Positions 16,683 to 24,945 of a stretch of 42,540 bases of DNA are shown one piece after another. This DNA is from Planctomycetota bacterium (GTDB taxonomy: Bacteria; Planctomycetota; UBA1135; GCA-002686595), in assembly GCA_030746555.1 (NCBI GenBank), contig JASLMK010000007.1, positions 1 to 42,540 of the forward strand. Reading direction: 5' to 3'. Position numbers and translations under genes: made by a program. How positions within the stretch are numbered: the stretch's first letter is position 1; each line of letters opens with the position of its first letter. The notes under the pieces are model-generated. The model did no database searches. It saw nothing but the letters and a program-made list of their open reading frames with translations, and was not told where the DNA came from.

Positions 16683-19256
16683 TCACTCCTCCGCGCTACC
16701 GATCTCGGCCGGCAGGCCGTTCTGCGCCTCCCAGTCCTCCAGGGAGATCATGATCTCGCGCGACTTGCTGCCGCGATGTTCGCCCAGGATGCCCTCTTCG
16801 GTCATCAGATCGATCAGGCGCGAGGCGCGCGTGTAGCCGACGCTCAAGGCTCGTTGGAGCAGACTCGCGGACCCGCGCTTGGTCTTGAGAACGACCCGCA
16901 CTGCCTCGACCCAGAGCGGGTCGTCGGGACCGCTCCCCGAACCCCCGGCACCGGGCTGGGCAGTCCCGGTGGCGCACTGGACGATTTCCTGGTTGAAGGT
17001 CGGCGCCGAGTCCTGGCAGACGAAGTCCACGACCGCCTGAAGCTCGTCGTCCTCCACGAGCGCTCCTTGGACGCGGCGGATCGTGGAGGTCTGCGGCGGC
17101 GTGTAGAGCATGTCCCCGCCTCCCAGGAGCTTCTCCGCGCCCGTCGTGTCGAGGATCACCCGGCTGTCGGTTCCGCTGGCCACCTGGAAGGCGATCCGCG
17201 TGGGGAGGTTGCCCTTGATCACGCCCGTGATGACGTCGGTCGAGGGGCGCTGGGTGGCCAGGATCACGTGGATCCCCACGGCGCGGGATTTCTGTGCCAG
17301 GCGCGTGATCGCGGTCTCGGCCTCCTTCTTGGAGACCATCATCAGGTCCGCCATCTCGTCGATGACGACCACGATGAAGGGCAGGTGGCGCGGAGTTCGC
17401 TCCTCGCTGAAGTGCTCACCGAGCTTCTCGCGCAGCTTCTCCTCACCGAGGGCGTTGAAGGCCTTGATGCTGCGCACGCCGGCGTCCTTGAAGAGCTCGT
17501 AGCGGCCCTCCATCTTCTCGACCAGCCAGTTGATGACGCTCGCCGCCTGGCGCGTGTCGGTCACGACCGGCAGCAACAGGTGCGGGACCTTGGAGAACAT
17601 CTGCAGCTCGACCATCTTCGGGTCGATCAGGACCATCTGGGCGTCGTGGGGCGAGCGGGTCAACAGCAGGCTGGCGATGATGGTGTTGATGCAGACCGAC
17701 TTGCCCGATCCCGTCGTCCCGGCGATCAACAGGTGCGGCATGCGCGCGAGGTCCTCGACCACCGGCGTGCCCTCGGCGTCCATGCCCAAGAACAGCGGCA
17801 GAGGCATGAAGGCCTGGTCGTAGGCACGCTTGTGGATCAGCTCCCGTAGGCGCACGAGCCGACGCTTCTTGTTGGGGACCTCGATCCCGATCGTCGAGCG
17901 GCCGGGGATGGGCGCGATGATGCGGACGCTGCGGGCCTTGAGGGCCGCGGCGATCTCCTGGCTGAGCTGGGTGACCTTGTTCATGCGCGTCCCCTGGGCG
18001 ACGGTCAACTCGAACAGGGTCACCGCCGGCCCGACCTGAGCCCCCACGACCTCGGACTCGACGCGGAAGCTCGTCAGGGCGTTCTCGAGCTTGGTCGCCG
18101 CGAGCTTGAGGTCGTCGGAAACGGCCTCGCTACCGCCGGGGGGCTTGAGCAGGTCGAGAGGCGGGAAGGTCCAGGGCCCGCGTGGAGGCGTCGGCGTCTC
18201 ATACGGCAGCATCCCGACCTTCACGCTGGCTCCGCCCGAGCGCCCGCGGGCGGGGGTGACGACGTCGCGCTCGGAGGGCGCGTCCTCCTCGTCTTCCTCC
18301 TCTTCCTCCTCGTCTTCGTATTCGTCCTCTTCTTCTTCGTCCTCGTACTCGTACTCCTCCTCGTCCTCTTCTTCCTCGTCTTCGTACTCGTACTCCTCCT
18401 CGTCTTCCTCGTCCTCCTCCTCCTCGACCGCTCCCCGCGCGGCGCGGCGCGGCGGAGCCTCCGCTCCAGCCCGCTCCAGATCCCGCGCGCTCAAGAACTC
18501 CCACAATCCCACGAGCAGGCCGCCGAACCAGCGCAGGACCGCCGCCCCGAGCGCCTCCCCGCGCTTCTCACGCCGCTCGCGGGCCCAGGCCGCCAGGGAC
18601 TGGATTGCCGGGTAGAAGGCCATCTCGGTGGCCAGGGTGAACGAGACCAACAGGAGCAGGGTGAGCAGGATCCACAGGCCGGGCGTGCCGAACTTGGGAA
18701 CCAAGACGTCCTGAACGCACACCAGCGCCAGCCAGCCACCCGGGCCGTAGGGGAAGCGGGCGCTCATGAGCTCCCCCTCGCCCTCGACGATCCCCTGTTC
18801 AGGGGAGAACTCCGGGCCGATGCCGAGCTGGATCAAGAAGCTCGCGCACAGGACGAAGCAGCCTCCGCCGAACAGGCGCAGGGACGGCCAGGCCACTTCC
18901 TTGCGGGCCAGGAGCACGAATCCCCAGGCGAGGGCGAGCAGCGCGATCAGGTAGCCGCCCCAACCGGCCGCGAGCAGGGCCCCGTGGGCGAAGTAGTAGC
19001 CCGCCTGCCCGCCCCAGTTGAGCCCGACGGCGTCGGGGCTGTCGGGGGGGGCGTAGTGGCTGACCATCGAGACCAGAAGCCACAGGGAGGTCCCGATCAG
19101 GATCAGGCCCTTGATCTCCTGCAGGCGGTCGGAGACCTCTTCGTCCACCGGGCGTCCGAAGAGGAAGCCGGCCACCAGCTGCCGCAGCCGTGACAGCCGG
19201 CCGCCCGAGCGTGCCTTCTTCTTGGTCCTGCGCTTGCCCTTGCCCCTACGGGCCAT
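16683..19256 (-). CDS. ftsK: DNA translocase FtsK/SpoIIIE
   Basis: An 857-residue septal DNA pump. A basic N-terminus precedes about four membrane segments within residues 50-240. A glutamate/aspartate/tyrosine-rich linker covers about 277-328. The translocase has Walker A GTTGSGKS (near residue 512), Walker B VVVIDEMADL (near 632) and ATQRPSTDVITGVIKGN. The gamma winged-helix domain at the end (about 775-840) contains LLQRALSVGYTRASRLIDLM and GSKSREI and should read KOPS-type orienting sites. It moves chromosome ends through the closing septum. ATG 19256 is preferred to GTG 19268, which would sit directly on the GGAGG ribosome-binding site. A second gamma-domain gene follows immediately. Confidence 0.95.
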   Translation of the reverse strand: MARRGKGKRRTKKKARSGGRLSRLRQLVAGFLFGRPVDEEVSDRLQEIKGLILIGTSLWLLVSMVSHYAPPDSPDAVGLNWGGQAGYYFAHGALLAAGWGGYLIALLALAWGFVLLARKEVAWPSLRLFGGGCFVLCASFLIQLGIGPEFSPEQGIVEGEGELMSARFPYGPGGWLALVCVQDVLVPKFGTPGLWILLTLLLLVSFTLATEMAFYPAIQSLAAWARERREKRGEALGAAVLRWFGGLLVGLWEFLSARDLERAGAEAPPRRAARGAVEEEEDEEDEEEYEYEDEEEEDEEEYEYEDEEEEDEYEDEEEEEEDEEDAPSERDVVTPARGRSGGASVKVGMLPYETPTPPRGPWTFPPLDLLKPPGGSEAVSDDLKLAATKLENALTSFRVESEVVGAQVGPAVTLFELTVAQGTRMNKVTQLSQEIAAALKARSVRIIAPIPGRSTIGIEVPNKKRRLVRLRELIHKRAYDQAFMPLPLFLGMDAEGTPVVEDLARMPHLLIAGTTGSGKSVCINTIIASLLLTRSPHDAQMVLIDPKMVELQMFSKVPHLLLPVVTDTRQAASVINWLVEKMEGRYELFKDAGVRSIKAFNALGEEKLREKLGEHFSEERTPRHLPFIVVVIDEMADLMMVSKKEAETAITRLAQKSRAVGIHVILATQRPSTDVITGVIKGNLPTRIAFQVASGTDSRVILDTTGAEKLLGGGDMLYTPPQTSTIRRVQGALVEDDELQAVVDFVCQDSAPTFNQEIVQCATGTAQPGAGGSGSGPDDPLWVEAVRVVLKTKRGSASLLQRALSVGYTRASRLIDLMTEEGILGEHRGSKSREIMISLEDWEAQNGLPAEIGSAEE
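18270..18425 (-). repeat. Low-complexity acidic codon tract in ftsK
   Basis: About 150 bp of GAG/GAC/TAC codons encode an uninterrupted Glu/Asp/Tyr linker with a repeated EEYEYEDEEEED unit. The plus strand is a CTC/CTT/CGTC polypyrimidine tract. A comparable tract lies at about 15530-15720 in the downstream FtsK-like gene. Confidence 0.8.
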
Positions 19257-19331
19257 GTCCTCATCCACTCCTTCCCAGGGGTGAGGGGAAGCGATCCCGC
19301 AGACTCGCGCGATCCCCTCGCCCGACCACCC

Positions 19332-19988
19332 TCAACGTCCGGCGCAGAGCTCCACGAGAGCGCGCGCGATCCGGTCCTTGCCCTGATCGACGAGCTCTCG
19401 CCGGCTCCCGTCCACGCCCAGGATCCTCACACTGGCGCGCCGGGCATTCAAGGCCGAGCTGTCGTTGAGGACGATGTAATCCGCCCCTTTTCGCGCCATT
19501 TTCGCCCGCGCGCGGCGCAGGCCGGAGCCGGTCTCGAGGGCGAAGCCCACCACCAGCCGCTCGCCCTTGCGCCGCGCCACCGTGGCCAGGATGTCGGGAT
19601 TGCGGACCAGGTCCAGGCTCACGCGGTCGGCTCCACCGTCCTTGGCGCGCCACTTGCCCGAGAGCCGCCGAGCGGGTCTCCAGTCGGCCACGGCGGCACA
19701 CATGTAGAGGGCGTCGGCTGCCTCGAAGGCCTCTCGGACCGCCGCCAGCATCTCGCGGGCGCTGACGACGTCGACCCGTCGCACGCCGGGAGGGGTCTCC
19801 AAGGCCACCGGGCCGCTGATCAGGGTCACCCGGCAGCCCGCGCGCGCCGCGGCGCGCGCGATGGCGAAGCCCATGCGCCCGCTGGACTCGTTCGAGAGGA
19901 AGCGCACCGGATCGACGTACTCGCGGGTCGGCCCGGCGGTCACGACGACCCGCGGGCCCCGCCGGCGTCGGCGGCCGGTCGCACTCAT
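19332..19988 (-). CDS. coaB: Phosphopantothenate-cysteine ligase (CoaB half of Dfp)
   Basis: A 218-residue DNA/pantothenate metabolism flavoprotein-type domain. Visible motifs are VVVTAGPTREYVDPVRFLSNESSGRMGFAIA at the N-terminus (substrate and nucleotide binding), AAVADWRP, LVRNPDIL and the C-terminal GADYIVLND. It joins cysteine to 4'-phosphopantothenate for coenzyme A synthesis. In most bacteria this is the C-terminal part of one CoaBC protein. Here it is a separate gene whose ATG overlaps the coaC stop (ATGA). The start follows a short arginine-rich lead (MSATGRRRRRG). A 75-bp gap separates it from ftsK. Confidence 0.93.
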   Translation of the reverse strand: MSATGRRRRRGPRVVVTAGPTREYVDPVRFLSNESSGRMGFAIARAAARAGCRVTLISGPVALETPPGVRRVDVVSAREMLAAVREAFEAADALYMCAAVADWRPARRLSGKWRAKDGGADRVSLDLVRNPDILATVARRKGERLVVGFALETGSGLRRARAKMARKGADYIVLNDSSALNARRASVRILGVDGSRRELVDQGKDRIARALVELCAGR

Positions 19989-20527
19989 CGCTCCAGCAGC
20001 GCCGCCAGCCGCTCCGCGATGACCCCCGGCTCGGCCAGGCGCCCGGGGCCCTCGTCGCCGCAGGCCATCAGGCCCTCTTCTGGCTCGACCAGGCTCCAGC
20101 CGTCTTCCACCAGGGTCGCGATGTTCCGCTGCACCGGCGGGCTGGCGAGCATGTGCGGGTTCATGGCCGGGCAAACCATGCGCGACCGGTCGGCGGGAAG
20201 AGCCATGGCGACGGTGGTCAGCAGGTCTCCCGCCAGACCCTGGGCCACGCGACCGATCAGGTCCGCGGTCGCCGGAGCCAGGACGAGGGCCTCGCCCCAG
20301 CGCCCGAGCTCGATGTGGTCCATCGCGCCCACGCGGGCGGGACCGAACTCCTCGCAGGCGGCGGGCTGGCCGGTGACGGCCTCGAAGAGCTGCAGGCCGA
20401 CCAGCTCGGTGGCGCGCGGGGTCAAGAGGGCGCGCACCGAATGCCCCTGCTGGGTCAGGCGACTGGCGAGGTCGCAGGCCTTGTAGGCCGCGACCGACGC
20501 GCTCACCCCCAAGAGGATGCGGCTCAT
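19985..20527 (-). CDS. coaC: Phosphopantothenoylcysteine decarboxylase (CoaC half of Dfp)
   Basis: A 180-residue HFCD-family flavoprotein. The N-terminal FMN motif is ILLGVSASVAAYKACDL. The catalytic histidine lies in MDHIELGRW, followed by LAPATADLIGRVAQGLAGDLL, the PAMNxxM motif CPAMNPHM, and the cysteine loop ACGDEGPGRLAEP. It decarboxylates phosphopantothenoylcysteine to phosphopantetheine. It is the stand-alone N-terminal half of the usual CoaBC fusion. It overlaps gmk at its start and coaB at its end by 4 bp each. The reading frames of coaC and coaB differ, so the split is a real gene boundary unless a sequencing error joins them. Confidence 0.94.
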   Translation of the reverse strand: MSRILLGVSASVAAYKACDLASRLTQQGHSVRALLTPRATELVGLQLFEAVTGQPAACEEFGPARVGAMDHIELGRWGEALVLAPATADLIGRVAQGLAGDLLTTVAMALPADRSRMVCPAMNPHMLASPPVQRNIATLVEDGWSLVEPEEGLMACGDEGPGRLAEPGVIAERLAALLER

Positions 20528-21105
20528 GCCGACTCCTCCTGGATCGGCTCCAGGCCGATCAGGCCGCGGACCTCCTCCAGGGCTCGCTCCAGGTCGTCGT
20601 TGATCACGACATGATCGTACTTCACCCGCTCGCGGGCTTCGTCCTCCGCCTTGGCGAGGCGCCGCTCGACCACCTCGGGCAGGTCCGTGCCGCGTCCCAC
20701 GAGCCGCCGGCGCAACTCCTCGCCGTCGGGCGGCACGATGAAGATCGACAGCCCGGGGATGCGCTGGGCCCGGATCTGGTTCGCCCCCTGCACGTCGATC
20801 TCCAACAGGAAGATGCGGCCTGAGGCGAGGGCCTCCTCCATCTGGGCGGTCAGGGTCCCGTACATGTGGCCGTGGACTTCGGCGTGCTCGAGGAACTCGC
20901 CCCGGGCCCGGCGCTCGGCGAACTCCTCGGGACTCAGGAAGAAGTAGTCGACCCCGTCCACCTCCCCCGCGCGGCGCGGGCGCGTCGTGGCTGAGATCGA
21001 GAACACCAGGCGCGGGTCGTCCAGGAGCCGGCGCACGACCGTGCTCTTCCCCGCTCCCGAGGGGCCGGAGATCAGCACCATCTTGCCCGGGCTCTTGCTC
21101 CCCAC
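20524..21105 (-). CDS. gmk: Guanylate kinase
   Basis: A 193-residue P-loop kinase that phosphorylates GMP to GDP. The N-terminus has MVLISGPSGAGKSTVV. The GMP-binding region includes SATTRPRRAGEVDGVDYFFLS and GEFLEHAEVHGHMYGT. LLEIDVQGANQI and the R-rich lid (RLVGRGTD) follow. GTG 21105 is chosen as the start, 5 nt after the yicC stop. An internal ATG at 21081 directly before the P-loop region is a less likely alternative. The yicC-gmk pairing is common in bacteria. Confidence 0.95.
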   Translation of the reverse strand: MGSKSPGKMVLISGPSGAGKSTVVRRLLDDPRLVFSISATTRPRRAGEVDGVDYFFLSPEEFAERRARGEFLEHAEVHGHMYGTLTAQMEEALASGRIFLLEIDVQGANQIRAQRIPGLSIFIVPPDGEELRRRLVGRGTDLPEVVERRLAKAEDEARERVKYDHVVINDDLERALEEVRGLIGLEPIQEESA

Positions 21106-21110
21106 ACCGC

Positions 21111-21989
21111 CTACTCGATGTTCTGGACCTGCTCGCGCAGGCGCTCGATCGAGGTCTTCAGGGTCACGACGTCGTGGGCCACGCCGGCGTCGTTGCACTT
21201 GGACCCGACGGTGTTGGCCTCGCGATTGAACTCCTGGACGAGGAAGTCGAGCTTGCGGCCGACGCCGCCGCCGCGGTTCAGGATGGCGTCCGCCTCCTCG
21301 AGATGGCTGAACAAGCGGGTGACCTCCTCGCTGACGTCGAAGCGGTCGGCGAGCAAGGCCAGCTCGCGGACGAGGTCGGAAGCCGGGACGTCGGATGCGG
21401 AGCCGAGGAGGTCGGCGACGCGACTCCTGAGGGCCTTCATGTGGCGCTTGACGACCGCGGGCATCCGCTTGTCGATGCGGCGCGCGACGCGCTCGATCGC
21501 GGCCAGGTGCTTGCGCAGGTCGGTCTCCATGCGTGCGCCCTCCGCCTCGCGTGAGGTCTCCAGGGAGTCGAGCGCCTCCTCGCAGGCCCGCAGGACCACG
21601 CGCGCCTCCCGCCCCCGACGGCCCTCGTCGGCCTGCGCCCCGACGACCCCGGGAAGCTGCAAGAGCGCCTCCATGCCCACATCGTCGGCCAGGCCCACCG
21701 CTCCTGCGAGCCTGGTGATCTCGCGCCGGTAACGGCGCGCCACGTCGGCATTGAGCGACACCGACTCGGGAGCGGTCGTGCGCGTGACGTGGACGTGCAC
21801 GGAGAGGGCCCCGCGGGCGATGCGCTTGCGGATCTTCGCCTCCAGGCGCGGTTCGAGATCGGCCAGCTCCCCGGGCAGGCGGTGGCGGACCTGCAGGAAA
21901 CGGTGGTTGACCGAGCGGATCTCCACGCGCACGTCGAGACCGTCGCCGCCGGCCTCGGAGAGGCCGAAGCCGGTCATCGACCGGATCAA
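21111..21989 (-). CDS. yicC: YicC family endoribonuclease
   Basis: A 292-residue protein with the YicC N-terminal domain beginning IRSMTGFG and containing EIRSVNHRFLQ. The C-terminal DUF1732 domain has FLVQEFNREANTVGSKC near its end. YicC proteins are described as endoribonucleases, in E. coli linked to small-RNA turnover. TTG 21989 is chosen because it gives the family-typical M-I-R-S-M-T-G-F-G beginning, with GGGGGAGG just upstream. It overlaps the pyrE stop as TTGA. It is followed by gmk, a conserved neighbour. Confidence 0.93.
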   Translation of the reverse strand: MIRSMTGFGLSEAGGDGLDVRVEIRSVNHRFLQVRHRLPGELADLEPRLEAKIRKRIARGALSVHVHVTRTTAPESVSLNADVARRYRREITRLAGAVGLADDVGMEALLQLPGVVGAQADEGRRGREARVVLRACEEALDSLETSREAEGARMETDLRKHLAAIERVARRIDKRMPAVVKRHMKALRSRVADLLGSASDVPASDLVRELALLADRFDVSEEVTRLFSHLEEADAILNRGGGVGRKLDFLVQEFNREANTVGSKCNDAGVAHDVVTLKTSIERLREQVQNIE

Positions 21990-22579
21990 GCGCCTCCCCC
22001 GGCAAGCGCCGTGCGACTGCCGGGTTTGACCGGCGCGCCCCCGGCCGAGCACAGCGGGCATTCGGCGGGCTCGAAGACCTGGACCTCGACCTCCGCCAGA
22101 CACGTCAGGGGGAGGCCCTCGTCCTCGAAGGGGTTCCCTCCCGAGCGGTTGATCATCGAGCCGATGGCGACCGGCACTCCCCCGTGGGCGCGCACGACCT
22201 CGATGGCCTCCCGGGCCGAGCCTCCTGTCGTCAGGACGTCCTCGACGACGAGGCAGCGCTCCCCCGGTTCGAATCCGAAGCCGCGCCTGAGGGTCATCTC
22301 GCCGCCGGAGCGCTCGGTGAACATCGCGCGTCGGTCGAGGGCACGACCGACCTCCTGGGCCCAGACGACCGCGCCCATGGCGGGCCCCACGACGACGTCC
22401 ACCTCCGTCTTCAGGCGCTCGGCGAAGGCGCGGGCCAACTCCTCGGCCCGACGGGGTCGGGAGAGGACCAGGGCGCACTGGAAGTAGCGGTCGGAGTGCA
22501 GCCCCGAGGAGAGCTCGAAGTGCCCCTCGAGCATGGCGCCGGTCTTGCGGAAGTGGTCGAGGACCGCGTCGGTCTGCAC
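21986..22579 (-). CDS. pyrE: Orotate phosphoribosyltransferase
   Basis: A 197-residue type I phosphoribosyltransferase that makes OMP from orotate and PRPP. Motifs: HFELSSGLHSDRYFQC near the N-terminus, VVVGPAMGAVVWAQEV, FTERSGGEMTLRRGF, and the PRPP-binding VVEDVLTTGGSAREAI. The C-terminus carries PAECPLCSAG, a Cys-x-x-Cys element seen in some longer PyrE proteins. GTG 22579 lies 4 nt after the secG stop. It is the only other pyrimidine gene in the window besides carA. Confidence 0.95.
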   Translation of the reverse strand: MQTDAVLDHFRKTGAMLEGHFELSSGLHSDRYFQCALVLSRPRRAEELARAFAERLKTEVDVVVGPAMGAVVWAQEVGRALDRRAMFTERSGGEMTLRRGFGFEPGERCLVVEDVLTTGGSAREAIEVVRAHGGVPVAIGSMINRSGGNPFEDEGLPLTCLAEVEVQVFEPAECPLCSAGGAPVKPGSRTALAGGGA

Positions 22580-22583
22580 GTGC

Positions 22584-22880
22584 TCAGTTCCCGTCCGCGG
22601 GAGCCTCGGGCACGCCGCCTCCGAGGGGGTCGACGACCGAGGCGCTGCCCTCCATGCGGTTGATGATGTGGATCAACAGCGCGCTGAGGAGGAACACACC
22701 GGCCGCGACGCCTGTGAAGGTCTGGATGCCGCGCGCCTTCACGCCGAAGGTCTGCTGGCCGGCCTGGCCGAGGGCCTCGCCGAATCCCCCGCCCTTGCCC
22801 TCTTGGAGCAGGATGACGACGATCAGGACGAGCGCCGAGAGCACGAAGATCAGGTACAGCGAGATGATGATGAGGTTCAT
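22584..22880 (-). CDS. secG: Preprotein translocase subunit SecG
   Basis: A 98-residue inner-membrane protein with two hydrophobic segments (LYLIFVLSALVLIVVILL and FTGVAAGVFLLSALLIHII). Between them is the SecG signature LLQEGKGGGFGEALG. It assists SecYE in protein export. It follows tpiA after a 100-bp gap, a common order in bacteria, and precedes pyrE by 4 nt. Confidence 0.95.
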   Translation of the reverse strand: MNLIIISLYLIFVLSALVLIVVILLQEGKGGGFGEALGQAGQQTFGVKARGIQTFTGVAAGVFLLSALLIHIINRMEGSASVVDPLGGGVPEAPADGN

Positions 22881-22937
22881 GGAAACGGAGGCTGGGCGGC
22901 CCTCGGATGGACCGCGCTCGTGACTATCGTCGGAGAG

Positions 22938-22954
22938 GCCGTCGCTTGGACGGC
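22938..22954 (-). other. Small hairpin in the tpiA-secG gap
   Basis: A perfect 6-bp stem (GCCGTC with GACGGC, 5-nt loop) lies midway in the 100-bp gap. No T run follows on the minus strand. It may be an mRNA processing or partial termination site. GATAGT (minus, 22928-22923) could be a -10 for secG, but no clear -35 accompanies it. Confidence 0.3.
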
Positions 22955-22980
22955 GCTCGAGAGGGGGGCCGCACGGGCGG

Positions 22981-23736
22981 CTACCCCTGGAACTCGATGA
23001 TCGGGAGGAAGGACTCGGGCTTCAACGACGCGCCTCCCACCAGCGCGCCGTCGACATCGGTGACGGCCATCAGCTCGGCCACGTTGTCCGCCTTGACGCT
23101 GCCACCGTACTGGATCCGCGTCGCCGCGGCGACCGATTCGGAGTACAGGCCCTCCAGGAGGCCCCGCAGGTAGGCGTGGACTTCCCCGGCCTGGGCGGCC
23201 GTGGCGGTGTGGCCCGTGCCGATCGCCCAGACCGGCTCGTAGGCGATGGTCACGCGCGCCATGTCCCCCTCGGCGATCCCCTCGAGCCCGGCCCGCAGCT
23301 GGGTCGCCACGACCTGCTCGGTACGGCCCGACTCGCGCTCGTCGATCGTCTCTCCCACGCAGAGGATCACGTCGAGCCCGGCACCCAGGGCGGTGTGGAC
23401 CTTGCGACAGATCAGCTCGTCGCCCTCGCCGTAGACGTGGCGTCGCTCGGAGTGGCCGATCAGGACCAGCTCCGCCCCCACGTCGGCCAGCATGGACGCC
23501 GCCACCTCGCCGGTGAAGGCGCCGCTCTCCTCGTCGCAGCAGTTCTGCGCCCCGACCCTGATCGGCGAGCCCATCAGGGCGCGGGAGATCTCGTCGAGGT
23601 AGACGAAGGGCGGGAAGACGGCCACGTCGACGTCGCGCCGCTCGCCGACGCGCCCTGCCAGCGCCTCGACCAGCTCGAGCGCCGCGCGGCGGTCGAGGTT
23701 CATCTTCCAGTTGCCCGCGAGGAACGGAGTGTTCAC
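22981..23736 (-). CDS. tpiA: Triosephosphate isomerase
   Basis: A 251-residue TIM-barrel enzyme interconverting dihydroxyacetone phosphate and glyceraldehyde 3-phosphate. All catalytic residues are visible: lysine in AGNWKMN (near residue 11), histidine in IGHSERR, glutamate in AYEPVWAIGTG (with loop 6), and the phosphate-binding YGGSVK and VGGASL motifs. GTG 23736 overlaps the aroF stop by 4 bp. Confidence 0.97.
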   Translation of the reverse strand: MNTPFLAGNWKMNLDRRAALELVEALAGRVGERRDVDVAVFPPFVYLDEISRALMGSPIRVGAQNCCDEESGAFTGEVAASMLADVGAELVLIGHSERRHVYGEGDELICRKVHTALGAGLDVILCVGETIDERESGRTEQVVATQLRAGLEGIAEGDMARVTIAYEPVWAIGTGHTATAAQAGEVHAYLRGLLEGLYSESVAAATRIQYGGSVKADNVAELMAVTDVDGALVGGASLKPESFLPIIEFQG

Positions 23737-24803
23737 GGTGCGTCACCCGCGGGTAGGGCGGGCTCGGTGGGTGTGGCGTGGTCTGCGGGGATCACGAGGC
23801 GCGCCTCCCCGAGGGCGGCGAGTGCCTCGATGTCGCGCCGGATGCGGCCGAGCTCGCAGAGCGAGATGGCCTGCTGGCCGTCGGAGTGGGTCTGTTCGGG
23901 CCGCGGGTGGACCTCGATGATGAGCCCGTCCGCGCCCGCCGCCATGCCAGAGCGGGCGAGGGCACGCACGAGGTCGCTGCGCCCCGCGGAGTGGGAGGGA
24001 TCGACGATCACCGGCAGGTGGGTCTCTCGCGCGAGGAAGGCCACGGCGCCGACGTCGAGCAGGTTGCGCGTGCAGTCGTCGAAGCTGCGCACGCCGCGCT
24101 CGCACAGGACGACCTGGTCGTTGCCCGTCGAGAGCAGGAACTCAGCGGCCATCAGCAGCTCGCGCACCGTGGCGCCGAAGCCGCGCTTGAGCAGCACGGG
24201 CTTCATGGTGCGGCCGACCTCCAGCAAGAGGGGGCTGGAAGCCATGCTGCGAGCGCCGATCTGGATCATGTCCGCGACCTCGGCCACGGCCTCCACGTCG
24301 CGGGTGTCGAGCACCTCGGTGACGACGCCGATCCCGACCTCGGCGCGCACGCGTGCGAGCATCTCCAGGGCGGGCCGGCCGAGACCCTGGAACGAGTAGG
24401 GAGAGGTGCGCGGCTTGTAGGCGCCCCCGCGCAGGAGGGTCGCGCCGCGGGCGCGCACGCCGCGCGCGATGTGCAAGAGGGCCTGCTCGTCCTCGACGGC
24501 GCAAGGACCGGCGATCAGGGAGATCGCTCCGGCCCCAAAGCGCGCCTCGGCGGCCCTCACCTGGGTGGCCGAAGTCCGCGGGTCGGCCTGGTGCAGCTCG
24601 CGCGCGTCCCCGGTCGCGAGCACCTCGACCACCCCGGCGAGGTCCTCGAGAAGAGAGCGGTGTGAGGGCCTGCCCGCGCCCTCGAGCTCGAGCATCTGCC
24701 GCTCGGCGCCCAGGAAACGGGGGGCGTAGCCCAGCTCCCGGCAGAGAGCGAGGACCGTCTCGATCTGGTCGGGCGCTAGGCCCTTTCTCAGGCGGACGAG
24801 CAT
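23733..24803 (-). CDS. aroF: 3-deoxy-7-phosphoheptulonate synthase with N-terminal regulatory domain
   Basis: A 356-residue DAHP synthase of the type I-beta (KDPS-like) group, first enzyme of the shikimate pathway. The first 75 residues form a ferredoxin-like regulatory domain (LRKGLAPDQIETVLALCRE). The barrel has LIAGPCAVED, LRGGAYKPRTSPYSFQG, KPVLLKRGF, LCERGVRSF, IVDPSHSAGR and IIEVHPRPEQ; the cysteine of GPC and the late histidine and glutamate are metal ligands. A proline-rich tail follows the barrel. It heads the aroF-tpiA pair and has a clear promoter about 55 nt upstream. Confidence 0.95.
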   Translation of the reverse strand: MLVRLRKGLAPDQIETVLALCRELGYAPRFLGAERQMLELEGAGRPSHRSLLEDLAGVVEVLATGDARELHQADPRTSATQVRAAEARFGAGAISLIAGPCAVEDEQALLHIARGVRARGATLLRGGAYKPRTSPYSFQGLGRPALEMLARVRAEVGIGVVTEVLDTRDVEAVAEVADMIQIGARSMASSPLLLEVGRTMKPVLLKRGFGATVRELLMAAEFLLSTGNDQVVLCERGVRSFDDCTRNLLDVGAVAFLARETHLPVIVDPSHSAGRSDLVRALARSGMAAGADGLIIEVHPRPEQTHSDGQQAISLCELGRIRRDIEALAALGEARLVIPADHATPTEPALPAGDAP

Positions 24804-24856
24804 GGTGCTCCCGAAAACGGCCCTCGGGCCCGATGGAACGCGGGAGAGAACGCGGC

Positions 24857-24886
24857 AGTATAGGCTCCCCACCCCGGTTCCATCAA
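24857..24886 (-). promoter_or_regulatory. Promoter of aroF (TTGATG-N18-TATACT)
   Basis: On the minus strand TTGATG (24886-24881), an 18-bp spacer and TATACT (24862-24857) form a good sigma-70-type promoter. The predicted leader is about 48 nt. The -10 box is preceded by GCC, giving GCCTATACT, close to the extended -10 motif seen elsewhere in the window. It lies in the 142-bp gap to the divergent HD-domain gene. Confidence 0.6.
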
Positions 24887-24945
24887 TCGCCGCCGAGGCC
24901 GGTTCCGTGCCCGCGCACCGGCGTGCTCCAGCCCGCGCCGCCCCC

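Noticed and set aside
18270..18615. Serine-rich plus-strand frame opposite the ftsK acidic tract.
   Set aside because: The polyserine is simply the complement of the Glu/Asp codon tract.
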